Positions 1-5,166 of a stretch of 5,166 nucleotides of DNA are shown here, in pieces. The position numbers were made by a program, and so were the translations under genes. The notes under the pieces are model-generated. The model was given only the letters and a program-made list of their open reading frames with translations. It was not told the origin of the DNA and made no database searches. This DNA is from Buttiauxella sp035271705 (lineage in GTDB: Bacteria > Pseudomonadota > Gammaproteobacteria > Enterobacterales > Enterobacteriaceae), in assembly GCF_035271705.1 (NCBI RefSeq), contig NZ_DATERI010000163.1:1-5166 (forward strand), given 5' to 3'. Each line of letters begins with the position of its first letter. Within the stretch, counting starts at the first letter, position 1.

Positions 1-135
1 TACTTTGATATGGGTTACGGCGCAGCGCTGGCCTGGATCCTGTTCCTGGTCGTCGCGGTCTTTGCCGCTATCGCCTTTAAATCTTCGAAATACTGGGTGT
101 TCTACTCTGCCGATAAGGGAGGCAAAAATGGCTGA
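1..135 (+). CDS. togM: TogM, oligogalacturonide ABC transporter inner-membrane permease (3' end only)
   Basis: Frame 1 is open from the window edge to TGA at 133-135 and gives the last 44 residues of a protein. It shows one hydrophobic helix (about residues 8-26, AALAWILFLVVAVFAAIAF) followed by a short basic and aromatic tail (KSSKYWVFYS). This is the usual C-terminus of the MalF/UgpA-type permease of carbohydrate ABC importers, in which the DMGYGAALAWILF pattern leads into the last transmembrane helix. The gene immediately precedes a MalG-type permease, an ATPase and a binding protein, so it should be the first permease of the Tog heterodimer that carries oligogalacturonides across the inner membrane. 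The stop codon lies inside the next gene, an 8-base overlap that implies translational coupling. The start, the EAA loop and the other helices lie outside the window. The family call is firm for so short a piece; the name rests mainly on context. Confidence 0.85.
   Translation, partial: YFDMGYGAALAWILFLVVAVFAAIAFKSSKYWVFYSADKGGKNG
115..122 (+). promoter_or_regulatory. Ribosome binding site of togN
   Basis: AAGGGAGG lies 5 bases upstream of the ATG at 128 and inside the end of togM. It is a near-perfect Shine-Dalgarno sequence. It fixes the togN start at 128, although the frame is open upstream to an ATG at position 5. Confidence 0.85.
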
Positions 136-1030
136 TATTCAACAACTCTCCGAGGCGAGAAGCATCGCAGAACGTGAAGTGGCGCGCACGATGCGCCGTG
201 AAAAAATCAACGCCGCTATTCGCTATGTGATCCTGCTGTTTGTGGGTCTGCTGATGCTCTATCCGCTGGTGTGGATGTTCTCGGCGTCGTTCAAACCGAA
301 CCACGAGATCTTCACTACCCTGGGGCTGTGGCCTGCACATGCCACCTGGGACGGCTTTATCAACGGCTGGAAAACCGGTACCGAGTACAACTTCGGTCAT
401 TACATGCTGAACACCTTCAAGTATGTGATCCCGAAAGTGATCCTGACCATTATCTCCTCCACCATCGTGGCGTACGGCTTTGCCCGCTTCGAGATCCCCT
501 GGAAGAAATTCTGGTTCGCCACGCTCATCACCACCATGCTCCTGCCGAGCACCGTACTGCTGATCCCGCAGTACCTGATGTTCCGCGAAATGGGCATGCT
601 GAACAGCTATATGCCGCTGTACCTGCCGCTGGCGTTCGCCACCCAAGGGTTCTTCGTCTTCATGCTGATTCAGTTCCTGCGCGGTGTTCCGCGTGACATG
701 GAAGAGGCCGCACAGATCGACGGCTGCAACTCCCTGCAGGTGCTGTGGTATGTGGTGGTGCCGATTCTGAAACCGGCCATTATCTCCGTCGCATTGTTCC
801 AGTTCATGTGGTCAATGAACGACTTTATCGGGCCGCTGATTTATGTGTACAGCGTAGACAAATACCCAATTGCACTGGCGCTCAAAATGTCTATCGACGT
901 GACTGAAGGCGCTCCATGGAACGAAATTCTGGCAATGGCAAGCATCTCCATTCTGCCATCGATCGTCATCTTCTTCCTGGCTCAACGCTACTTCGTACAA
1001 GGCGTGACCAGCAGCGGAATTAAAGGTTAA
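128..1030 (+). CDS. togN: TogN, oligogalacturonide ABC transporter inner-membrane permease
   Basis: This 300-residue inner-membrane protein is of the MalG/UgpE type (MetI-like permease domain of carbohydrate importers). With TogM it should form the transmembrane channel for oligogalacturonides. A charged cytoplasmic N-terminus (residues 1-30) is followed by hydrophobic segments at about 31-50, 97-118, 128-150, 160-183, 205-228 and 268-288, the expected six helices. The EAA loop that docks on the ATPase is clear at 193-212: EAA (193-195), G199 and P212. The C-terminus QGVTSSGIKG is typical of this subfamily, where Gly-rich ends close MalG-like permeases. The ATG at 128 is chosen because it has a strong ribosome binding site and gives the normal family length; starting at position 5 would add 41 residues that merely read togM in another frame. 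The gene overlaps togM by 8 bases and precedes togA by 13. No key residue appears missing. Confidence 0.93.
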   Translation: MADIQQLSEARSIAEREVARTMRREKINAAIRYVILLFVGLLMLYPLVWMFSASFKPNHEIFTTLGLWPAHATWDGFINGWKTGTEYNFGHYMLNTFKYVIPKVILTIISSTIVAYGFARFEIPWKKFWFATLITTMLLPSTVLLIPQYLMFREMGMLNSYMPLYLPLAFATQGFFVFMLIQFLRGVPRDMEEAAQIDGCNSLQVLWYVVVPILKPAIISVALFQFMWSMNDFIGPLIYVYSVDKYPIALALKMSIDVTEGAPWNEILAMASISILPSIVIFFLAQRYFVQGVTSSGIKG

Positions 1031-1032
1031 GT

Positions 1033-1038
1033 GAGGGA
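1033..1038 (+). promoter_or_regulatory. Ribosome binding site of togA
   Basis: GAGGGA lies 5 bases before the ATG at 1044 in the 13-base gap after the togN stop. There is no room for a promoter in this gap, so togA must be expressed on the operon transcript. Confidence 0.7.
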
Positions 1039-1043
1039 ATATC

Positions 1044-2171
1044 ATGGCTGAAGTTATTTTCAACAAATTGCAAAAAGTTTACTCCAACGGCTTCCAGGCT
1101 GTTCATGGTATCGACCTGAAAATTGAAGATGGTGAGTTCATGGTTATCGTCGGCCCATCTGGCTGCGCGAAATCAACCACCTTGCGTATGCTCGCGGGCC
1201 TCGAAACTATCAGCGGCGGTGAAGTTCGCATTGGCGATCGCGTGGTCAACAACCTGGCGCCTAAATCTCGCGGTATTGCGATGGTGTTCCAGAACTACGC
1301 CTTGTATCCGCACATGACGGTGCGTGAGAACCTGGCGTTCGGCCTGAAACTGAGCAAACTGCCAAAAGATCAGATTGAATCTCAAGTTAATGAAGCAGCA
1401 AAAATTCTCGAACTCGATGAACTGATGGACAGGCTGCCGCGCCAGTTGTCTGGTGGCCAGGCACAGCGTGTGGCCGTAGGCCGTGCGATTGTGAAAAAAC
1501 CTGATGTGTTCTTGTTTGACGAACCCCTGTCTAACCTTGATGCCAAACTGCGCGCCTCAATGCGTATTCGTATCTCTGACCTGCATAAGCAACTCAAGAA
1601 GAGCGGTAAGCCGGCAACCACCGTTTATGTCACCCACGATCAGACCGAAGCGATGACCATGGGCGACCGTATCTGTGTGATGAAACTGGGTCACATCATG
1701 CAGGTGGATACGCCAGATAATCTCTATCACTTCCCGAAAAACATGTTTGTTGCAGGCTTCATCGGTGCGCCAGAAATGAACATTCGCCCGAGCAAGCTGA
1801 TTGAGAAAGATGGCCGTCTGCAGATTAGTTTGGGCAACGATACGCTGGCATTAAACGAGCGCCAGCAGACGCGTTGTGCTGAATACAAAAATCAGGACAT
1901 CTTCTTCGGCATCCGTCCTGAATTTATTTCACTCTCTGATGAACCGTTCGCTGAGAGTCACTCCAGCGGCGAATTAGTACGTGTGGAGAACATGGGCCAT
2001 GAGTTCTTCATCTACCTGAAAGTAGCTGATTTCGAAATGACCTGCCGCATCCCTTCCGATGAAGCTAAGCCAATGATTGAAAAAGGCCTTCACCGTAAGG
2101 TGTATTTCAAGTTTGACATGGAAAAATGTCATATTTTCGACGCAAAAACAGAACAGAACATCTCTCTCTGA
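1044..2171 (+). CDS. togA: TogA, ATP-binding subunit of the oligogalacturonide ABC transporter
   Basis: This 375-residue cytoplasmic ATPase is of the MalK/UgpC family and should act as a homodimer driving TogMN. The nucleotide-binding domain occupies about residues 1-235. It shows Walker A GPSGCAKST (37-45), the Q-loop glutamine Q83 in VFQNYALYPHMT, the signature LSGGQ (135-139), Walker B VFLFDE (155-160, catalytic E160), the D-loop SNLD (163-166) and the switch histidine H198 in VTHDQ. The C-terminal part, from about 240 to 375, is the regulatory TOBE/MOP-like beta domain of this family, including FFGIRPEFISL. Length is normal for the family. The odd point is A42 (codon GCG, 1167-1169) where the family normally has the last glycine of GxxGxGKST. 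The position after LSGGQ is also alanine (A140) where arginine or glutamine is common. All other catalytic residues are intact, so I infer an active enzyme. It is tightly packed between togN and togB. Confidence 0.94.
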   Translation: MAEVIFNKLQKVYSNGFQAVHGIDLKIEDGEFMVIVGPSGCAKSTTLRMLAGLETISGGEVRIGDRVVNNLAPKSRGIAMVFQNYALYPHMTVRENLAFGLKLSKLPKDQIESQVNEAAKILELDELMDRLPRQLSGGQAQRVAVGRAIVKKPDVFLFDEPLSNLDAKLRASMRIRISDLHKQLKKSGKPATTVYVTHDQTEAMTMGDRICVMKLGHIMQVDTPDNLYHFPKNMFVAGFIGAPEMNIRPSKLIEKDGRLQISLGNDTLALNERQQTRCAEYKNQDIFFGIRPEFISLSDEPFAESHSSGELVRVENMGHEFFIYLKVADFEMTCRIPSDEAKPMIEKGLHRKVYFKFDMEKCHIFDAKTEQNISL

Positions 2172-2173
2172 CC

Positions 2174-2177
2174 GGAG
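2174..2177 (+). promoter_or_regulatory. Ribosome binding site deciding the togB start
   Basis: GGAG lies between the togA stop and togB. It is 9 bases from the ATG at 2187 but only 3 bases from the ATG at 2181. The spacing favours 2187, which also gives a standard MKK signal peptide start. Confidence 0.65.
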
Positions 2178-2186
2178 TCTATGATA

Positions 2187-3476
2187 ATGAAGAAAGTGCT
2201 ATTAAGTACCCTGATTGCCTCTACTTTAGGAATGGCTGCCAGCTCGGCGTTTGCGGCAGATGATGTTAATTTACGTATGTCCTGGTGGGGTGGCAACGGA
2301 CGCCATCAGGTTACCTTGAAGGCGGTTGAAGAGTTCCAGAAACAACATCCAAACATTAAGGTTAGTTCCGAATACACCGGTTGGGATGGCCATCTGTCCC
2401 GTCTGACCACCCAGATTGCAGGTGGCACTGAGCCGGACGTCATGCAGACTAACTGGAACTGGCTACCCATTTTCTCTAAAAACGGCACGGGTTTCTACGA
2501 TCTGAATACCGTGAAGGGCGAGCTGGATATAGCACAGTTTGATCCTAAAGAACTGCAGTCGACCACCGTCGATGGCAAGCTGAACGGGATCCCAATCTCC
2601 GTCACCGCGCGTGTGTTCTATTTCAACGACGAATCCTGGAAAAAAGCAGGCATTGCTTACCCGAAAACATGGGATGAGTTGATGGCCGCGGGTAAAGCGT
2701 TCGAATCCAAATTGGGCAAGCAGTACTACCCAGTGGTGTTAGAGCACCAGGATACCCTGTCTTTACTGCGTTCTTACATGGTGCAGAAATACAATATTCC
2801 AGAAATCGATGCCACCAAAAAGCAATTTGGTTACAGCAAAGAACAATGGGTTGAGTTCTTCGGCATGTACAAAAAACTCATCGACAGCCACGTAATGCCT
2901 GACACCAAATATTATGCCTCATTTGGTAAGAGCAACATGTACGAGATGAAGCCATGGATTGAAGGCGAGTGGGCGGGTACTTACATGTGGAACTCCACCA
3001 TTAAAAAGTACTCCGACAACCTGAAGCCACCAGCAAAACTGGAGCTGGGTTCTTACCCAATGTTGCCAGGTGCAACAGATGCAGGTCTGTTCTTCAAACC
3101 AGCGCAAATGTTCTCTATCAGTAAAACAACTAAGAATCCGAAAGAAGCAGCAATGCTGATTAACTTCTTGCTGAACGAGAAAGCAGGTGTAGAAGCACTG
3201 GGCCTGGAGCGTGGCGTTCCGTTGAGCAAAGCCGCGGTCACCCAGTTAACTGCTGATGGCGTTATCAAAGATACCGATCCAGCGGTTGCGGGCCTGAAAC
3301 TGGCACAATCTCTGCCAAACAAACTGCCAACTTCTCCATACTTCGACGATCCGCAAATTGTGTCTCTGTTCGGAACCTCTTTGCAGTACATCGATTATGG
3401 CCAGAAAACAGTAGAAGAAACGGCTGCTGAGTTTGAGCGCCAGGGTAACCGTATCCTGAAACGCGCAATGCGTTAA
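2187..3476 (+). CDS. togB: TogB, periplasmic oligogalacturonide-binding protein
   Basis: This 429-residue protein is a family 1 extracellular solute-binding protein that should capture oligogalacturonides in the periplasm and deliver them to TogMN. Residues 1-23 form a Sec signal peptide: basic MKK, hydrophobic core LLSTLIASTLGMAA, and a cleavage motif AFA before ADD. There is no lipobox cysteine, as expected for a soluble periplasmic protein of a Gram-negative cell. The mature part has the family features GGTEPDVMQTNWNW (about 79-92), GKLNGIPISVTARVFYFND (130-148) and an aromatic-rich core (WWGGNG near 33-38, KPWIEGEWAGTYMWNS) suited to sugar stacking. It strongly resembles, from memory, TogB of Dickeya, including the C-terminus ending ILKRAMR. 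An in-frame ATG at 2181 would add two residues; I prefer 2187 on ribosome-binding-site spacing and signal-peptide form. The gene is followed by a strong terminator, so it is probably the last gene of the togMNAB transcript. Confidence 0.93.
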   Translation: MKKVLLSTLIASTLGMAASSAFAADDVNLRMSWWGGNGRHQVTLKAVEEFQKQHPNIKVSSEYTGWDGHLSRLTTQIAGGTEPDVMQTNWNWLPIFSKNGTGFYDLNTVKGELDIAQFDPKELQSTTVDGKLNGIPISVTARVFYFNDESWKKAGIAYPKTWDELMAAGKAFESKLGKQYYPVVLEHQDTLSLLRSYMVQKYNIPEIDATKKQFGYSKEQWVEFFGMYKKLIDSHVMPDTKYYASFGKSNMYEMKPWIEGEWAGTYMWNSTIKKYSDNLKPPAKLELGSYPMLPGATDAGLFFKPAQMFSISKTTKNPKEAAMLINFLLNEKAGVEALGLERGVPLSKAAVTQLTADGVIKDTDPAVAGLKLAQSLPNKLPTSPYFDDPQIVSLFGTSLQYIDYGQKTVEETAAEFERQGNRILKRAMR

Positions 3477-3501
3477 TCAATCAGCCTAAGTTTTCAATTC
3501 T

Positions 3502-3540
3502 ATACCCTGCCCCACTTCTGGTGTGGCAGGGTATTTTTTT
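3502..3540 (+). terminator. Intrinsic terminator after togB, in the ogl leader
   Basis: A 14-base-pair stem (3502-3515 with 3521-3534, ATACCCTGCC against GGCAGGGTAT plus CAC/GTG) has one C/T mismatch (3512 with 3524). The loop is TTCTG and an unbroken run of seven Ts covers 3534-3540. This is a classic Rho-independent terminator on the plus strand, 25 bases after the togB stop. Only 21 bases separate its T-run from the ogl start codon. Apart from this hairpin, I see nothing convincing in the 85-base gap between togB and ogl other than the ogl ribosome binding site. Confidence 0.9.
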
Positions 3541-3549
3541 AACCTGATC

Positions 3550-3553
3550 AGGA
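3550..3553 (+). promoter_or_regulatory. Ribosome binding site deciding the ogl start
   Basis: AGGA lies 8 bases upstream of the ATG at 3562, just past the terminator T-run. It selects this ATG over the in-frame GTG at 3523. That GTG falls inside the terminator stem and would add 13 residues absent from the family. Confidence 0.75.
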
Positions 3554-3561
3554 AATTCGTT

Positions 3562-4698
3562 ATGGCTAAAGGTAAGAAAATCCCACTTTCCTTCCGCGCC
3601 CGACGCGACAAGGAAACCGGTACTGAAGTCTTGCGTTTGACTCCGCCGCATGTCATTTGCCACCGCAATTATTTCTATCAAAAGTGCTTTAGCAATGATG
3701 GGCAACGGCTGATTTTCGGCGGCGCGTTTGAAGGGCACTGGAATTACTATTCTCTGGATTTAGAAAAACAAATCGCCACTCAGCTGACTGAAGGCCCGGG
3801 TGATAATACCTTTGGCGGTTTTTTATCAGCTGACGACAAGTCGCTATGGTATGTGAAAAACACCCGTGAATTGCGCCGTGTCGATCTTGAATCACTTGAG
3901 GAATACGTGGTTTATGAAGTCGATGACGAATGGGTGGCTTACGGAACCTGGGTGGCGAATTCCGATTGCAGCCAACTGGTCGGTATTGAGATTAAAAAGA
4001 GCGACTGGTCACCGCTCACCGACTGGCAAAAGTTCCGCGATTTCTATTTCACCAATCCTGAATGTCGCCTGATTCGCATTGACCTGCACACTGGCGAGCA
4101 ACAGGTTGTTTTGCAAGAAAAACGCTGGCTGGGTCATCCGATTTACCGGCCATTCGACGATGAAACTGTCGCGTTTTGCCACGAAGGCCCACGAGATGCC
4201 ATTGATGCTCGTATGTGGTTGATTAATCAAGATGGCAGCAATCTGCGTAACGTGCGCCAGCATCAAAAAGGCGAGAGTTTCACCCATGAATTTTGGGTGC
4301 CGGATGGGTCTGCGCTCTATTACGTCGCGCACAAAGAAGGTGATGCCCACCGCTATTTATGGAGTGCTGACCCGCAAACGCTTGAAAATCACCTACTGCG
4401 AACCATTCCCCCATGTTCACATTTGATGAGCAATCATGACGGCTCATTAGTGGTCGGTGACGGTGCGCCGCACAAAACCGGGAATATCGATCTCAACGAT
4501 CCGTTCATTTGGGTGTTTGATCTGAAGAAGGGAACTCAGAAAGCGGTTTGCCAACACAACACATCGTGGAAAGTTCTTGATGGCGACCGGCAGGTGACGC
4601 ACCCGCATCCATCATTTAGCCCGGATAACCAGTGGGTACTTTACACCTCTGACGAGGAAGGCATGCCAGCGTTGTATTTGGCGAAGATCGAGAAATAA
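3562..4698 (+). CDS. ogl: Ogl, oligogalacturonate lyase (polysaccharide lyase family 22)
   Basis: This 378-residue cytoplasmic protein has no signal peptide. It should cleave digalacturonate and unsaturated digalacturonate by beta-elimination, yielding galacturonate and 5-keto-4-deoxyuronate, the step after Tog-mediated import. It matches the family 22 beta-propeller lyase along its whole length: MAKGKKIPLSF start, CHRNYFYQKCF (33-43), FGGAFEGHWNYY (52-63), FCHEGPRDAIDARMW (205-219), THEFWVPDGS (241-250), CSHLMSN (285-291) and DRQVTHPHPSF (342-352). Residues corresponding, as I recall, to the catalytic base His242 and metal ligands His287, Gln350, His353 and His355 of the Yersinia enterocolitica enzyme are present here as H242, H287, Q344, H347 and H349. 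The six-residue offset after 287 reflects a shorter loop near residues 300-312. The protein is about 10 residues shorter than the 388-residue Dickeya form. The ATG at 3562 is chosen on its ribosome binding site and the conserved N-terminus. It is convergent with kduD. Confidence 0.94.
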   Translation: MAKGKKIPLSFRARRDKETGTEVLRLTPPHVICHRNYFYQKCFSNDGQRLIFGGAFEGHWNYYSLDLEKQIATQLTEGPGDNTFGGFLSADDKSLWYVKNTRELRRVDLESLEEYVVYEVDDEWVAYGTWVANSDCSQLVGIEIKKSDWSPLTDWQKFRDFYFTNPECRLIRIDLHTGEQQVVLQEKRWLGHPIYRPFDDETVAFCHEGPRDAIDARMWLINQDGSNLRNVRQHQKGESFTHEFWVPDGSALYYVAHKEGDAHRYLWSADPQTLENHLLRTIPPCSHLMSNHDGSLVVGDGAPHKTGNIDLNDPFIWVFDLKKGTQKAVCQHNTSWKVLDGDRQVTHPHPSFSPDNQWVLYTSDEEGMPALYLAKIEK

Positions 4699-4725
4699 AA
4701 AAAACCTCCTGATTTCAGGAGGTTT
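4697..4725 (-). terminator. Terminator of kduD, possibly bidirectional with ogl
   Basis: A perfect 10-base-pair hairpin (AAACCTCCTG 4702-4711 with CAGGAGGTTT 4716-4725, loop ATTT) is flanked on the left by a run of eight As (4697-4704). Read on the minus strand, this is a GC-rich stem followed by eight Ts, an ideal terminator for transcripts leaving kduD. On the plus strand the stem ends in only TTT and then CAGATG, so termination of ogl transcripts here is likely weaker. Its A-run overlaps the ogl stop codon TAA (4696-4698). Confidence 0.85.
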
Positions 4726-4737
4726 CAGATGTTTCCG

Positions 4738-4778
4738 GAGATTGTAGGGTGAATACATCCCCCCTACACATCAATCTC
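4738..4778. repeat. Imperfect inverted repeat between ogl and kduD
   Basis: GAGATTGTAGGG (4738-4749) pairs with CCCTA (4762-4766) and CAATCTC (4772-4778), leaving a 5-base bulge (CACAT) in the right arm and a 12-base loop. It lies 3 bases beyond the kduD stop codon on that gene's 3' side. It has no T-run on either strand and does not match the REP consensus as I know it. It may be an RNA 3' stem-loop that protects or helps terminate the ogl or kduD transcript. The rest of the 83-base gap holds only the kduD terminator hairpin. Confidence 0.5.
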
Positions 4779-4781
4779 GAA

Positions 4782-5166
4782 TTAGCGCGCTAACCAACCG
4801 CCATCAACAGCAACGGTGTAACCGTTGATGTAATCAGAAGCGGTAGAAGCCAGGAACACAATTGGACCTTTCAGATCTTCTGGCAGACCCCAACGGCCAG
4901 CAGGGATACGCTCAAGAATCGCCGCGCTACGCTCTTCATCCGCACGCAGTTGCTGGGTGTTGTTAGTTGCCATATAGCCCGGTGCGATAGCGTTCACGTT
5001 GATACCGTGTTGAGCCCACTCGTTCGCCAGCAGACGGGTCACGCCCATAACTGCGCTTTTAGACGCGGTGTAAGACGGTACGCGGATGCCACCCTGGTAA
5101 GAAAGCATGGAAGCGATGTTGATGATCTTGCCGCCTTTGCCTTGTGCGATGAACTGGCGAGCAACA
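4782..5166 (-). CDS. kduD: KduD, 2-dehydro-3-deoxy-D-gluconate 5-dehydrogenase (C-terminal half; 5' end outside window)
   Basis: The minus strand is open from the right edge (first whole codon at 5165) to TAA at 4784-4782, giving 127 residues. This is about half of the roughly 253-residue family protein. It is a classical short-chain dehydrogenase: catalytic Ser in IINIASM (19th visible residue), then Tyr and Lys of YTASK (32nd and 36th), then NVNAIAPGYMATN after the active site and the C-terminal AVDGGWLAR. These match E. coli KduD almost throughout, from memory. The enzyme reduces 3-deoxy-D-glycero-2,5-hexodiulosonate to 2-keto-3-deoxygluconate with NADH, two steps after Ogl in pectin-oligomer breakdown. 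An internal ATG at 5108 is not the start, because the family sequence continues unbroken upstream of it, including the catalytic serine. The NAD-binding Gly-rich motif and promoter lie outside the window. It is convergent with ogl. Confidence 0.95.
   Translation of the reverse strand, partial: VARQFIAQGKGGKIINIASMLSYQGGIRVPSYTASKSAVMGVTRLLANEWAQHGINVNAIAPGYMATNNTQQLRADEERSAAILERIPAGRWGLPEDLKGPIVFLASTASDYINGYTVAVDGGWLAR

Noticed and set aside
77..646. A 189-codon open frame on the minus strand opposite togN
   Set aside because: It is antisense to a well-supported permease gene. Its translation is a Gly/Arg/His/Gln-rich string with no recognisable domain, typical of a shadow of a GC-rich gene.
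1152..1178. Treating togA as inactive because of its altered Walker A
   Set aside because: The reading frame is full length and every other catalytic motif is intact; a single Gly to Ala change does not support a pseudogene call.
3053..3391. A 112-codon minus-strand open frame opposite the end of togB
   Set aside because: Antisense to a conserved gene, no recognisable family and no good ribosome binding site noted; a chance open frame.
3480..3500. A possible KdgR-like operator (AATC...TTTTCAATT) just upstream of the terminator
   Set aside because: Only one half resembles the TTTCA half-site; the left half lacks the GAAA expected of the KdgR palindrome. I recorded it only because KdgR is the expected regulator.
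3523..3561. Upstream GTG start that would extend ogl by 13 residues
   Set aside because: The GTG lies within the terminator stem and lacks a ribosome binding site, while the family N-terminus starts at the ATG at 3562.
3481..3738. An 85-codon minus-strand open frame covering the togB-ogl gap
   Set aside because: It runs through the terminator hairpin and the antisense of the conserved ogl N-terminus; no family resemblance.
4782..4793. Perfect 12-base palindrome TTAGCGCGCTAA at the end of kduD
   Set aside because: It encodes the conserved Leu-Ala-Arg-stop of KduD, so coding constraint explains most of it; the symmetry may be chance.
1..5166. Search for CRISPR repeats, insertion sequences, tRNA genes, att sites or phage genes
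   Set aside because: No direct-repeat arrays, transposase frames or tRNA-like cloverleafs were seen; the window is almost fully occupied by catabolic genes.

Overview
The window carries most of an oligogalacturonide (pectin-fragment) uptake and breakdown locus from a gammaproteobacterium, almost certainly of the order Enterobacterales. The proteins closely resemble, from memory, the TogMNAB transporter and Ogl of pectinolytic enterobacteria such as Dickeya, Pectobacterium and Yersinia. The KduD fragment is very like that of E. coli. In E. coli K-12, however, kduD is not next to a tog-ogl cluster, so that species is unlikely. A genus such as Klebsiella, Enterobacter or a relative would fit, but the sequence alone does not let me settle it.

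Layout, left to right. Positions 1-135 hold the 3' end of the first permease gene, togM. It overlaps the second permease gene togN (128-1030) by 8 bases. The ATPase gene togA (1044-2171) and the periplasmic binding-protein gene togB (2187-3476) follow with gaps of 13 and 15 bases, so the four read as one operon. A strong intrinsic terminator (3502-3540) sits after togB. The same-strand gene ogl (3562-4698), encoding the cytoplasmic oligogalacturonate lyase, begins only 21 bases beyond it. Downstream, a hairpin with a T-tract on the minus strand (4697-4725) separates ogl from the convergent kduD, whose 3' half fills 4782-5166. The only sizeable gene-free stretches are 3477-3561 and 4699-4781, and both are mostly hairpin terminator sequence.

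How it works together: TogB captures oligogalacturonides in the periplasm, TogM and TogN form the inner-membrane channel, and TogA powers import. Ogl splits the short oligomers to galacturonate and 5-keto-4-deoxyuronate. After isomerisation by KduI (not in the window), KduD reduces the product to 2-keto-3-deoxygluconate, which enters central metabolism through KdgK and KdgA. In Dickeya these genes are controlled by KdgR and CRP. The operon promoters lie outside this window and I see no convincing KdgR or CRP site inside it.

I did not find a previously undescribed system. The points that merit a second look are a non-canonical Walker A motif in TogA (Ala in place of the last Gly), the placement of a strong terminator in the leader of ogl, the shortened C-terminal region of Ogl between its metal ligands, and the asymmetric terminator plus second hairpin between ogl and kduD.
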